Origin: PALSA-505 sp036267135
GTDB lineage: Bacteria; Actinomycetota; Actinomycetes; Streptosporangiales; Streptosporangiaceae
DNA: 64,000 nucleotides
Assembly: GCA_036267135.1 (NCBI GenBank)
Contig: DATAWQ010000059.1
Location: 1-64,000, forward strand
Direction: 5' to 3'
Positions 53,245-61,514 of this stretch are shown piece by piece. The notes beneath the pieces were generated by a model that did not search any database, was not told where the DNA came from, and was given only the letters and a program-made list of their open reading frames with translations. Each line of letters begins with the position of its first letter. Within the stretch, counting starts at the first letter, position 1. A program made the translations under genes and the position numbers.

Positions 53245-53454
53245 TTAGACGGCGTCCGCCTCTTCGCCCTCGTCCTCCTCCTCATTGGAGTAGCTGTCGG
53301 CGTAATCCGGATAGGAGTCCGCGTGGTCCTCGTCATGCTGGTCCGTGCTGCTACCCAGCTCGGCCTGAAGCCGGTCAAGGTCCATTCCGCCGCTGTTGTA
53401 CTTCAGCTGGCGTGCAACCTTCACCTGCTTGGCCTTGGCTCGGCCGCGCCCCAT
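53245..53454 (-). CDS. DUF3073 domain protein
   Basis: The 69-residue protein starts MGRGRAKAKQVKVARQLKYN and continues DLDRLQAELG, the diagnostic block of DUF3073, then an acidic Asp/Ser/Tyr/Glu tail. It is strongly conserved in actinobacteria, usually beside purM and bldC as here. The basic head could bind nucleic acid; role unknown. ATG 53454 is supported by GAGGGGG upstream; longer readings are unsupported. Confidence 0.9.
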   Translation of the reverse strand: MGRGRAKAKQVKVARQLKYNSGGMDLDRLQAELGSSTDQHDEDHADSYPDYADSYSNEEEDEGEEADAV

Positions 53455-53647
53455 TGGCTCGACCCCCTCGAACACTCTTCTGGCCCGATCAGGCCACTGC
53501 TCACACTGCTTTAACGCTTGCCGGCTTCTACCGCACAGCAAACCGACCCGTCGCCCGCTCCACCATCTGGAGGGCAGCGCGTGCCAGCCTTCGTACCCGT
53601 ATAAAGGTACCTGGTTTGCGCGGTCCCCGCTCACGCCGGGCCAACTG

Positions 53648-54766
53648 TCAGGCCGGCATCCAGATGCCGCGCAGCCTAGCTACCTCCGAGATCCTGCGCT
53701 CGGCCAGCCTGTCGGCGGCCGCCACGGGCGGCACGCCGTCCTCGTCGGCGATGGCGAAGATCTTGCGCGTGGTGTCGAAGATCTGCTCCGCCCGGCCCTT
53801 GGCCCGGTCGAAACTGAACCCGTGCCGCTCGTCCGCGACCTGGATCACGCCGCCGGAATTGACCACGTAGTCCGGCGCGTACAGGATGCCCCGGTCGGCC
53901 AGCGTCTTCTCGATGCCGGAGTGCGCGAGCTGGTTGTTAGCCCCGCCACACACGATCTTCGCGGTCAGCGTGGCCACCGCGTCGTCGTCCAGGGTGCCGC
54001 CCAGGGCGCACGGCGCCAGCACGTCGATCTGGCTGGCGACCAGCGCGTGCCGGTCGGCCACCGCGGTGACCTTGGGGTGCCTGGCCCGCACCCGCTCCAC
54101 CGCGGCCGGGTCCACGTCGCAGATCACCAGTTCGGCGCCGGCCTCGGCGAGATGGTCCGCCAGCTTGCTGCCGACCTTCCCGACGCCTTCGATGCCGACC
54201 CGCCTGCCCTCCAGGCTGCTGCTGCCCCAGGCGTGCCCGGCGGCCGCCCGCAGGCCCGCGAACACGCCGAACGCCGTCAGCACGGAGGAATCGCCCGCGC
54301 CGCCGTTGGGCACCGTGCGCCCGGTCACGTACCGGCACTCCCTGGCGACGACGTCCATGTCCTCGCTGTAGGTGCCGACGTCACAGGCCGTGATGTACCG
54401 TCCGCTGAGCCCCTGCAGGAACCGGCCGTAGGCGCGCAGCAGCGCCTCGGACTTGAGCCGGGCCGGGTCGCCGATGATCACCGCTTTCCCGCCGCCGTGG
54501 TCCAGGCCGGCCAGGGCGTTCTTGTAGCTCATCGCCCTGGACAGGTTGAGCACGTCGGCCAGGGCCGCTTCTTCGCCTGGGTAGGGATAGAAGCGCGTGC
54601 CGCCGAGCGCGGGGCCGAGCGCCGTGGAGTGGATCGCGATGATCGCCTTCAGCCCGGTCGGGGCGTCCTGGCAGAACACGACCTGCTCGTGTCCGGAACG
54701 ATCCGTGGATGCGTTGCCCCCGTGTGATGTGGCGAATATTTGTGATGTTGCGAACACTTGCGTCAC
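53648..54766 (-). CDS. vdh: Valine/leucine dehydrogenase (Glu/Leu/Phe/Val dehydrogenase family)
   Basis: This 372-residue NAD-dependent enzyme deaminates branched-chain amino acids. It matches Streptomyces valine dehydrogenase: GHEQVVFCQDAPTGLKAIIA, STALGPALGGTRFYP, MSYKNALAGLDHGGGKAVII (the DHGGGK lysine), ITACDVGTYSEDMDVVA, the Rossmann GIEGVGKVGSKLADHL and VCGGANNQL. GTG 54766 is chosen with GGAAGAG upstream; the codon for the earlier Val is GTC. It supplies 2-oxoacids to the bkd complex. It is divergent from bldC. Confidence 0.9.
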   Translation of the reverse strand: MTQVFATSQIFATSHGGNASTDRSGHEQVVFCQDAPTGLKAIIAIHSTALGPALGGTRFYPYPGEEAALADVLNLSRAMSYKNALAGLDHGGGKAVIIGDPARLKSEALLRAYGRFLQGLSGRYITACDVGTYSEDMDVVARECRYVTGRTVPNGGAGDSSVLTAFGVFAGLRAAAGHAWGSSSLEGRRVGIEGVGKVGSKLADHLAEAGAELVICDVDPAAVERVRARHPKVTAVADRHALVASQIDVLAPCALGGTLDDDAVATLTAKIVCGGANNQLAHSGIEKTLADRGILYAPDYVVNSGGVIQVADERHGFSFDRAKGRAEQIFDTTRKIFAIADEDGVPPVAAADRLAERRISEVARLRGIWMPA

Positions 54767-55182
54767 TGTGGTGACTCTTCCGGTCAGGTCCCGTGTCCTC
54801 TTTGACCCGGGTTCGGGAGTCCAGGGTATTCCCGTGCCCGCCGGGCTGTTGCGGCGCGTGAGCAAGCCGGTGACCCGATGTGACGGTTGCTTTCCGGGCC
54901 CCGGCGGGGCGTCTGCGGGACCTGGCGACTTTTTCCAAATCCCCTACGATGCGACTGTACGTATCGCTAGAATCACGCAGCGTGACGCGCATCAGCCGTA
55001 CAACAGGACAAGCCGCGACGAAAACTTTGCTCCTGGTGGTCGACGTGTCACCGGTCGTGATGGCAATATGGTCTCTGTTGGCCATATAGGACATCCCGAC
55101 AGGCTCCAGGGCGGAGCACCAGGCAAGCAACAAACACAGAACGCAGGATCGCAGTACCGGTCCAGGAGGAGAGGCCGTACAC
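54767..55182. other. Divergent control region between vdh and bldC
   Basis: No gene is supported here. TACGAT at 54949-54954, in the A/T-richer TTTTTCCAAATCCCCTACG context, is a plausible -10 for a long bldC leader. An AGGAGGAG ribosome site lies at 55164-55171. Longer open frames crossing both directions have poor codon usage. Confidence 0.45.
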
Positions 55183-55386
55183 ATGTCTGCACGCACACCC
55201 GAGGCCGAGCCGCTGCTTACCCCAGCGGAGGTCGCGACGATGTTCCGAGTGGACCCGAAGACCGTCACGCGGTGGGCGAAGGCCGGCAAGCTGACCTCCA
55301 TCCGTACGCTCGGGGGTCACCGCCGGTACCGGGAGACCGAGGTTCGCGCGCTGCTGGCGGGCATCCCGCAGCAACGCATGGAGTAG
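55183..55386 (+). CDS. bldC: BldC, developmental MerR-like regulator
   Basis: The 67-residue protein is a winged helix-turn-helix: EPLLTPAEVATMFRVDPKTV, TRWAKAGKLTSIRTLGGHRR, YRETEVRALLAG. It agrees with Streptomyces BldC, which binds DNA head-to-tail as cooperative oligomers and restrains development. ATG 55183 has the strong AGGAGGAG site. Presence of BldC and a chaplin-like gene supports a sporulating or mycelial actinomycete, though BldC also occurs more widely. Confidence 0.95.
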   Translation: MSARTPEAEPLLTPAEVATMFRVDPKTVTRWAKAGKLTSIRTLGGHRRYRETEVRALLAGIPQQRME

Positions 55387-55398
55387 CTCGGTCGCCCG

Positions 55399-55689
55399 CT
55401 ACCCATCGCGGCAGGTACATCCTGCCGGGGGGACGAGGGGCACCTGCCCGCGTCGGCTTGACACCAGGTCATCGTCGGCCACGGCAGCCCAGAAGCTCTC
55501 GGTCGGCACGCCGCGCAGGCGCCAGCCGAGGGCCATGAAAATTGAATTGCCCGGCCACGGGGTAGCAGCCGCTGGCGGACGGGGGCGCACCACAGGCCAG
55601 CACACACCGGCCACGGGGGCTCCACCAGCCGCCACAGGACCATAGCGGGTCCACAGGGGGGCACTACCAGCTACTGCAACGGGTGGCAC
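55399..55689 (-). CDS. Possible small protein downstream of bldC
   Basis: A 96-codon frame converges with bldC and ends 13 bases past its stop. The second half has good actinobacterial codon use (FMALGWRLRGVPTESFWAAV, then ADDDLVSSRRGQVPLVPP), while the first half is poorer, so the real start may be internal. No family is recognised and no strong ribosome site is evident. Treat as tentative. Confidence 0.3.
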   Translation of the reverse strand: MPPVAVAGSAPLWTRYGPVAAGGAPVAGVCWPVVRPRPPAAATPWPGNSIFMALGWRLRGVPTESFWAAVADDDLVSSRRGQVPLVPPAGCTCRDG

Positions 55690-56140
55690 AGTGCCATCGT
55701 CGGTTACTGTGCGTCCGTCTTCCCATGCGGGGTGTTACGAACCAGGATCGTGCGGCCTGCCGCACAGTCCGCCCGCGTCTACACCTGCCCCAAGGTCGCG
55801 CACTGAATGGGCACCGGCCAGCATCACGGCCGGTGCCCATTCGCATGTCTGGGCGCGGGACACGCGAGGCGGGGGTGTGACACGCCGGGCCAGGTCTTTG
55901 AGCACTCTAAGTAATCGCACTAGACTTTTCGATAACTCTTCGTGTCCGGCGGTGAGGTCTGCCATACTTGGCGTCACCGCAGGTCCCGGCTTTGAGCGAG
56001 ACGGCGGCGTGCTTGGCTCCGCGTACCAAGCGGCAGCATGCGCTGCTCATGCGCGCGTGCGAAACGGGTTCGGCAGCGACAAGCGCTCACTTCACCCGTC
56101 AGGGCTGAGCGCTATCCGCATTCAGGGGGAGGATCGCACG
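55690..56140. other. Intergenic region, mainly non-coding
   Basis: Apart from a hairpin at 55805-55842 I see no supported gene. Several short frames read through but have random composition. The stretch near 55910-55960 is less GC-rich and likely holds the promoter for the gene at 56141. Confidence 0.4.
55805..55842. terminator. Perfect 15-bp hairpin
   Basis: GAATGGGCACCGGCC (55805-55819) pairs perfectly with GGCCGGTGCCCATTC (55828-55842) around an eight-base loop. No U tract follows. It may end either bldC-strand transcription or an unrecognised leftward transcript. Confidence 0.65.
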
Positions 56141-57154
56141 ATGGGTGATCCAGAGTTGGTTACGCGCGCCCAGCGGGCGGCAGATCGGCTTGAGAGATCC
56201 TGGGACCAATGGCGCCGGGTGCACGGACTAGCGGCGGAGAAGGCACAGCCGATCTCGAGTTACGTCGGATATTCCCTGGCCGAACCGTGGGGACGGCCCC
56301 GCGTGGTGTTCGGCGTGGGCGCCGAAGAGGCTGAGCAGCTCTCCGTCCTGCTGGAGCACGACCTCGGCGATGACCCGAGGTTCAGCCAGGGCCTGCTGTG
56401 GGAGTCTGGTTCGCCGGGGCACGGGCCCGACGTGGGGGAACATGCGGCCAACGGCGCGCAATCGCCGGTCAACGGGACCGAGTTGCCCGCCGACGGCACA
56501 CAGCCCTCCGGTCACGGCACACAGCCTTCCGGTCACGGCACACAGTTGCCCGTGAACGGATCCGGGCCGGTCAGCGGCGTGCAGCCGCCGGTCAACGGGA
56601 CCCAGCCGTCCGCCAACGGCGCCCAGCCGCCCTCCCCCGGAGGGCAACCGGCCTCCCAGGGAGCGCAGCTACCCGCCCGCGGGACACAGCTACCTGCGCC
56701 AGCCCTCACCGGGCCAGCCCCCACTGGGCCGGCCTTGACCGGGCCGGCCTTGACCGGGCCAGCCCCCACTGGGCCAGCACTGCCGGCGCTGCCCGGGCCG
56801 GGCCGGGCCGGGCCGGAGTCCGAGCCTGGACCGCACGAGCCGGCCACGGAGTGGGCCCAGAGCATGCCCACGTTCTCGCCGGCCCCGCCCGCCGACGACG
56901 CCGCCGCGCCGCGCCGGGGCACGCCGCAGAACTACCGGGCCGACCTGGCCGGATGGACCTCCGGCGAGTTGCCAGGGCAGGCTTCGGCTGGCCTGGCCGC
57001 CTGGCCGTCGCCGGACCGGCAGCCTGGTGAAGGGGTGGATCGTGGCCCGGCCCCGCTCGGTCCGGTTGTGCCCAGCGCACGGGAACCCGGGTCCCGCCAG
57101 CCCGAGGCCAGCGCCGGAACGCCGGACCCCACCGCGTGGTTGCGGCTCGCCTGA
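56141..57154 (+). CDS. Hypothetical protein with a long Pro/Gly/Thr repeat tail
   Basis: ATG 56141 follows GGGGAGGATCG. The first 95 residues look folded: LVTRAQRAADRLERSWDQWR and GRPRVVFGVGAEEAEQLSVL. The rest, to residue 337, is disordered and repetitive: NGTQP/HGTQP units (about 105-165), then TGPA repeats (ALTGPAPTGPALTGPALTGP). A short conserved-looking end, DPTAWLRLA, closes it. The N-terminal part resembles small actinobacterial proteins found near bldC, but I cannot name a family. The repeat tail probably varies between strains. Confidence 0.65.
   Translation: MGDPELVTRAQRAADRLERSWDQWRRVHGLAAEKAQPISSYVGYSLAEPWGRPRVVFGVGAEEAEQLSVLLEHDLGDDPRFSQGLLWESGSPGHGPDVGEHAANGAQSPVNGTELPADGTQPSGHGTQPSGHGTQLPVNGSGPVSGVQPPVNGTQPSANGAQPPSPGGQPASQGAQLPARGTQLPAPALTGPAPTGPALTGPALTGPAPTGPALPALPGPGRAGPESEPGPHEPATEWAQSMPTFSPAPPADDAAAPRRGTPQNYRADLAGWTSGELPGQASAGLAAWPSPDRQPGEGVDRGPAPLGPVVPSAREPGSRQPEASAGTPDPTAWLRLA
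56700..56785 (+). repeat. Intragenic tandem repeats encoding TGPA units
   Basis: Five to six imperfect 12-15 base units encode alternating ALTGPA and PTGPA. They sit in the disordered tail of the preceding gene and keep the frame. Confidence 0.65.
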
Positions 57155-57172
57155 GCGGGCCCGGCCATGTCC

Positions 57173-57211
57173 GCGGTGGGTTCAGCGGATGCCGAACGGT
57201 GAACCCACCGC
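57173..57211 (+). terminator. Hairpin terminator
   Basis: GCGGTGGGTTCA (57173-57184) pairs perfectly with TGAACCCACCGC (57200-57211), 18 bases after the stop of the repeat-tailed gene. Confidence 0.75.
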
Positions 57212-57216
57212 ACTCT

Positions 57217-57296
57217 TCACTCCTGTCATACCCGGGTCACTCCTGTCATACCCGGGTCACTCCTGTCGCACCCAGGTCATTCCGGTCGTTCCCGGG
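57217..57296. repeat. Four tandem 20-bp units
   Basis: The unit TCACTCCTGTCATACCCGGG occurs exactly at 57217 and 57237, then with three changes at 57257 and five at 57277. It begins six bases after the terminator hairpin. The decay from left to right indicates recent duplication of the first unit. It lies in a 358-base gap without genes. Confidence 0.85.
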
Positions 57297-57512
57297 GACC
57301 GTGTCACCCCTAGCGCCGCGCCCCGCACCCCCTATCTGTGTGCGCCCGCCCCTGGGCCAGCGAGGCCCGGACGCTTGCCCCCACTCCCGGCCGCGAAACT
57401 GAGGTTAGTTCTCAGCTTTGGCACAGCCAGCCCTCAGCTCTGCCTGTCACGCTGAGGCTAAGGTCGCCGCTGTTGTGCTGGGTTGCGGCGGCTGGAGGGA
57501 GACAGGGTCAGC

Positions 57513-58181
57513 ATGCCCCACGACGCACCAGCCGGCGGACAGCGCCGCCGGTGGCTCAGTCGGCCCGTGACACTGGCCGGGACCGCGATCGTGGCGGTGG
57601 CCGCGGGCGCCGGCATCGCGATCGCCGCGACCTCGGGACAGTCCTCATCCTTGTCGGCGTCCAGTTCGCTCAGCTCGGCGGCGTCGGCTCCTTCCCCCGG
57701 TACCCGGACGCCACCGCGTGGTTGCCGTCGCGTGACGACCCCGCTCAGGGGGGGTGTCCTGTGCGCTAGGCCACCCCTCGGGGGAGCCCTACACGGCACA
57801 CTTGTACTGCCGAAGGCGGCCGGCGGAACGATAACGGTAGAAATTCAGAACGGCAAGGTCGCCTCAGTTAGCCAATCGTCCATTACGCTAAAGAGTACGG
57901 ACGGCTTTACGAAGACCTACGTCGTCTCAACCTCCACGCTCGTCGATGCTCAGCGGAACGGCATCGGCTCAGTGAAGGTTGGCGATCAGGTGTGGGTGAC
58001 CGCCTCAGCGAGCGGAGGTACAGTGACCGCGATCAGGGTCGTGGACCTCTCTCAGCTTCGGGCTGGCCGTCTGCCCCGCCTGGCCTACCCCAGGTTCCGC
58101 TCCGGCACCAGTTCTCAGGGTGTCGGCACGTCCGGCGGTTCGACCGCCGCCTCGTTTTTCGGTGGCTCAGCCGATGGCTGA
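57513..58181 (+). CDS. Membrane-anchored DUF5666-like hypothetical protein
   Basis: From ATG 57513 the 222-residue protein has a short basic head, one membrane helix (VTLAGTAIVAVAAGAGIAIA), a Ser-rich linker, and a beta domain: KVASVSQSSITLKSTDGFTK, TYVVSTSTLVDAQRNG, SVKVGDQVWVTASASGGTVT. That pattern suits a DUF5666-type small-barrel domain exposed outside. The middle (about 60-95: PRGCRRVTTPLRGG, CARPPLGGALHG) has odd composition and could hide compensating frameshifts. Role unknown. Confidence 0.55.
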   Translation: MPHDAPAGGQRRRWLSRPVTLAGTAIVAVAAGAGIAIAATSGQSSSLSASSSLSSAASAPSPGTRTPPRGCRRVTTPLRGGVLCARPPLGGALHGTLVLPKAAGGTITVEIQNGKVASVSQSSITLKSTDGFTKTYVVSTSTLVDAQRNGIGSVKVGDQVWVTASASGGTVTAIRVVDLSQLRAGRLPRLAYPRFRSGTSSQGVGTSGGSTAASFFGGSADG

Positions 58182-58709
58182 GCCCCGTTAGACGTCTGGA
58201 CCCGGCCCGGCCAGGCCCCGGGCCGGGCCCAGACACGAGACTCACTCTGGCGTCCCCTGTGCTTGCGCACCGGGGTCGTTTCGTCATTGTCCCGGGGGGC
58301 GACCCCCGGACCCCCGATGGGCCGCTCTGGGCTGTCTTGAACCTTGGCGTCCCTTGGACCCTGGATCTCCGGTAGGCGGCTCTCGTCTCTGGTGGGCCTT
58401 GGAGTCCCTCCGGCCCCGGACTTTGGCTGGCCCCGCTCTGCGTCCCGAGAGTCCCGACCGGCTTCGCCGGCGGGGCTGTGGTGGCCGGAACGGCTCCATC
58501 CCACACTGCGCCCGCCCTCCCGCCGCCCACACCTCCACCCCGACACTCGCGCCCGCACCCCCGCGCCCTCACCCCCGCGCCCCCGCGCCCTCACCCCCGC
58601 GCCCTCACCCCCGCGCCCCCGCGCCATACCCACTCTGCAATCGATTGCTGGTCGAGGTGTCAATGATCTTGGGGAGTTGGGGGGGTGATGACAGTACTTT
58701 CTCTCCATT
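58182..58709. other. Very GC-rich intergenic region
   Basis: This 528-base stretch shows no supported gene; open frames in all directions are low-complexity Pro/Arg/Ala. It contains self-complementary GC runs (for example CCGGGCCGGG near 58215) and a C-rich tandem repeat at 58556-58627. A shift to A/T-richer sequence at 58680-58720 may be the promoter of the polymerase gene. Confidence 0.5.
58556..58627. repeat. C-rich 36-bp repeat, two copies
   Basis: A 36-base unit built from CACCCCCGCGCCCT (14 bases) and a 22-base relative occurs at 58556-58591 and 58592-58627 with one mismatch at the end. The repeated C runs give the opposite strand repeated G runs with G-quadruplex potential. Confidence 0.75.
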
Positions 58710-60488
58710 TTGTTCGATACGGGGTTGCGGGTTTTGGGAGTAGGTTCCAGTGTTGTGCCGATCGCTGCTGCGCTGGAGACGGGTGGGGCTGGGGCGCCCG
58801 TGCCGGTTGCGGTCGTTCCTGGGGCTGATGGGGCCGGGGTGTTGTGCGATCTGGGGGGCGGCGAGGGGGGACTGCCAGCCGTTCAGGTTGATGATCTTTG
58901 CGGTGCGGTGGCGGGACGGGAGGCGCGGGGACCGGTCCGATGGGTGTGGGCGTCCGCGGCCGAGTGCTATCCGGCGCTGCTGCGGGCCGGAGTGCGGCCC
59001 GCGCGGTGCCACGATGTGGCGTTGGTGGAGGCGCTGCTGCTCGGACGGGACGGGCCGCACGGCGAGCCGGCGACGCTGGCGGGCGCCTGGGCGCGGCTGC
59101 GCGGTGAGCGGGCGACCCGAGTGGCCCCGTCCGGCGCCCAGCACGTTGCCGCGGGGTTCTGCGCTCAGGAGGCGCTGTTCGACCCGGCGGTGCCCGAGCT
59201 TCCCGCGGGCAGCGAACTCGAGGCGCTGAGCGCGGTGTACGCGGATCAGGTCCGCAGGATCGCGGCCGACGCCGCGCCCGGGCGGCTCCGGCTGCTGGCC
59301 GCGGCCGAGTCGGCGGGTGGGATGATCGCGGCGGAAATGAGCTTCGACGGGCTGCCGTGGCGGGTGGACGTGCACGACGAGCTGCTGACCGGCCTGCTCG
59401 GCTCGCGGCCGCGGCCAGGTTCGCGGCCCAGGCGGCTGGCCGAACTCGCCGAGCAGATCACCGTGGCGTTCGGCGGCCGGCCGGTCAACCCGGACTCACC
59501 GGCCCAGCTCGTGCGCGCCTTCGCGGCCGCGGGCATCTCGGTTTCGTCCACACGGTCGCAGGTGTTGCGTGAGGTGGACCACCCGGCCGTGCCGGTGCTG
59601 CTCCAGTACAAGGAGCTGGCCAGGCTGCACGCCGCGCACGGCTGGTCGTGGCTGGACTCCTGGGTGACCGGCGGCCGGTTCCGGCCCGAGTACGTGGTCG
59701 GCGCGGTGGTGTCGGGGCGCTGGGCCTCCAACGGCGGCGGCGCGCTGCAGATACCGCGGGTGCTGCGCCGCGCGGTCGTCGCCGACCCGGGCTGGACGCT
59801 GGTGGTGGGGGACGCCGCGCAACTGGAGCCGCGGGTGCTGGCCGCGCTGGCCGCCGACCGGGCCTTCGCCGAGGCGGCCGCCGCCGGAGACCTGTACGAG
59901 GAGCTGGCCGGCGCGTTCGGCGGCGATCGGGCCAAGGCCAAGCTGGGTCTGCTGTCGGCCATGTACGGCGGAACGGGCGGGGAGGGTGGTCAGCTCCTCG
60001 CGGTGCTGCGGCGGCGGTTCCCAGCGGCCGCTGAGTACGTGGAGACGGCGGCCAGGGCGGGCGAGGAGGGCCGGGTGGTGCATTCGGTGCTCGGGCGTGC
60101 CTGCCCGCCGCCGTCGGACGCCTGGCGGACGCTGACCGCGAGCGCCAGCCAGGCCGCGGCGCGTTCGGTACGCGCCCGCGGCCGGTTCACCAGGAACTTC
60201 GTCGTGCAAGCCAGCGCGGCCGACTGGGCCGTGGTGCTGCTCGCGACCCTGCGGCAGCGGCTGGCCGCGCCGCCCTCGCTGGCCGGGGCCGGTGAAGCGG
60301 GACGGCCGCACCTGGTCTTCTTCCAGCACGACGAGGTGATCGTGCACTGCCCGGAGGCGCTGGCTCAGCCCGTCGCCACAGCGATCGCCGAAGCGGCGCA
60401 GCAGGCGGGGCGCCTGGTGTTCGGCGCCACGCCGGTGCGCTTTCCCATGACGACCGCCGTGGTCAGCTGCTACGGCGACGCCAAGTAG
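58710..60488 (+). CDS. PolA-type DNA polymerase with a degenerate exonuclease domain
   Basis: This protein of up to 592 residues matches the actinobacterial family labelled bifunctional 3'-5' exonuclease/DNA polymerase. The polymerase motifs are A VVGDAAQLEPRVLAALA, B AKAKLGLLSAMYGGTGGEGG and C FFQHDEVIVHC. The N-terminal third (about 1-190) aligns poorly with a proofreading domain and I see no DEDD residues in order. The start is uncertain: TTG 58710 is used, and GTG 58755 is an alternative. It is shorter than PolA and lacks the 5' nuclease. Probable repair enzyme. Confidence 0.75.
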   Translation: MFDTGLRVLGVGSSVVPIAAALETGGAGAPVPVAVVPGADGAGVLCDLGGGEGGLPAVQVDDLCGAVAGREARGPVRWVWASAAECYPALLRAGVRPARCHDVALVEALLLGRDGPHGEPATLAGAWARLRGERATRVAPSGAQHVAAGFCAQEALFDPAVPELPAGSELEALSAVYADQVRRIAADAAPGRLRLLAAAESAGGMIAAEMSFDGLPWRVDVHDELLTGLLGSRPRPGSRPRRLAELAEQITVAFGGRPVNPDSPAQLVRAFAAAGISVSSTRSQVLREVDHPAVPVLLQYKELARLHAAHGWSWLDSWVTGGRFRPEYVVGAVVSGRWASNGGGALQIPRVLRRAVVADPGWTLVVGDAAQLEPRVLAALAADRAFAEAAAAGDLYEELAGAFGGDRAKAKLGLLSAMYGGTGGEGGQLLAVLRRRFPAAAEYVETAARAGEEGRVVHSVLGRACPPPSDAWRTLTASASQAAARSVRARGRFTRNFVVQASAADWAVVLLATLRQRLAAPPSLAGAGEAGRPHLVFFQHDEVIVHCPEALAQPVATAIAEAAQQAGRLVFGATPVRFPMTTAVVSCYGDAK

Positions 60489-60521
60489 GCCCGGCCCGCG
60501 CCAGCCGGACCGGGCCGCTGC

Positions 60522-60959
60522 TCAGGACGCGGTCGCGCTGAGCGGAGGCAGCGGGCTGGCGCAGAACTTGCACTTGGTTGCGGCCTTGGGCAGGCCGTCG
60601 GACAGGCACTCGGGGCAGGTCCTGACCGGAGCGGGGTCGCCGAAGGCGTCCTGGCCGCGGCGCTTCTGGATCGCCTTGTAGGGCACGACGATCGCGAAGT
60701 AGATCACGGCCAAGAAGATGACGAAGGAGATGAACGCGCCGATCAGGCTGCCCACGTCCACGAACGTCTTCGGGTTGCCGGAGCGCACCAGCCAGCCCAG
60801 GCCGAGCTTCTTGCCGGAGACCGTGGCCGCGAGCAGCGGGTTGATGATGTACGAGATGAACGATGTGATCAAGGCGCTGAACGCCAGCGCGACGACGAAG
60901 GCGACCGCCGCCTCCACGACGTTGCCGCGCATGATGAAATTCTTGAATCCCTTAAGCAC
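60522..60959 (-). CDS. mscL: Large-conductance mechanosensitive channel with a zinc-ribbon tail
   Basis: The 145-residue protein begins MLKGFKNFIMRGNVVEAAVA and has both channel helices (AFVVALAFSALITSFISYII and GAFISFVIFLAVIYFAIVVP). MscL forms a pentamer that opens under membrane tension to release solutes. The last 35 residues depart from the usual helical bundle: TCPECLSDGLPKAATKCKFC has two CxxC pairs that could bind zinc. The convergent polymerase gene ends 33 bases away, with GGCCCGG/CCGGGCC forming a hairpin between them. Confidence 0.9.
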   Translation of the reverse strand: MLKGFKNFIMRGNVVEAAVAFVVALAFSALITSFISYIINPLLAATVSGKKLGLGWLVRSGNPKTFVDVGSLIGAFISFVIFLAVIYFAIVVPYKAIQKRRGQDAFGDPAPVRTCPECLSDGLPKAATKCKFCASPLPPLSATAS

Positions 60960-61144
60960 GTCTAACCCCCTCGGTAGGGATAGCTACCAGCGCGTTTCCC
61001 GTGTCACCGGCGTGCCGTCTAGTGACCCTGCCCGCGGGGACGTGCTGGCCTGGATGGATCGCATCATGACGGGTCGCGGGGGTGCAGGCAAGGACATCAA
61101 CGCCGGGTCTGCCCGGCAAACCGCGGGCGCGACCTGGGCAGACG

Positions 61145-61182
61145 TGTGGGCGGGGCCCCGCGTCCGGGTGGCCCCGCCCACA
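61145..61182 (-). terminator. Hairpin terminator of the Rv0909-like gene
   Basis: TGTGGGCGGGGCC (61145-61157) pairs perfectly with GGCCCCGCCCACA (61170-61182), 15 bases past the leftward stop at 61197. Confidence 0.75.
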
Positions 61183-61196
61183 GCGGCTAACGGCGG

Positions 61197-61385
61197 CTAG
61201 TTCTGGTCGCGGTCGCCGAGGAAGTTCTCGGCCTGCTCCTCGCCCTTCTGGATCTGGTCGCTGAAGCGGTTCCCGGTCTTCTCGTCAACGAAGTCCCCGG
61301 CCTTCTGCAGACCCTCCTTGACCTGGTCAGAGTGCTCGCCAGCGAATTTCTTGGCTTCGTCGGCCAACTCACCGAAGTCCGGCAT
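61197..61385 (-). CDS. Rv0909/MT0933-type small protein (annotated antitoxin family)
   Basis: The 62-residue helical protein reads DFGELADEAKKFAGEHSDQV, KEGLQKAGDFVDEKTGNRFS, DQIQKGEEQAENFLG. The DEKTG..(F/Y)xDQIQKG block defines the MT0933-like family. It is called an antitoxin in databases, but many copies, like this one, have no toxin next to them. CsbD-like stress proteins have a similar style. ATG 61385 has GGGGGAA upstream. Confidence 0.75.
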   Translation of the reverse strand: MPDFGELADEAKKFAGEHSDQVKEGLQKAGDFVDEKTGNRFSDQIQKGEEQAENFLGDRDQN

Positions 61386-61466
61386 GTGACCATTCCCCCT
61401 TCGGGTGATCGAGTAACTGACCATGCAGAACATGGCCTTGCCCGCTTATCCTGCCGCCAAACTCAG

Positions 61467-61514
61467 GTGACCGAAAGTTACCTGATGCTGGGTATCGCGT
61501 GACGGAAAGTTATC
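61467..61514. promoter_or_regulatory. Two near-identical 16-base elements
   Basis: GTGACCGAAAGTTACC (61467-61482) and GTGACGGAAAGTTATC (61499-61514) match at 14 of 16 positions and are 32 bases apart, three helical turns. They lie 82-130 bases upstream of the Rv0909-like gene and just past the DUF6941 gene. Possible operator pair. Confidence 0.35.

Noticed and set aside
57217..57296. CRISPR array
   Set aside because: The 20-bp units are contiguous without spacers and no cas gene is present.
61197..61385. Toxin-antitoxin module at the Rv0909-like gene
   Set aside because: No toxin-like neighbour; the gene is followed by a terminator and stands alone.
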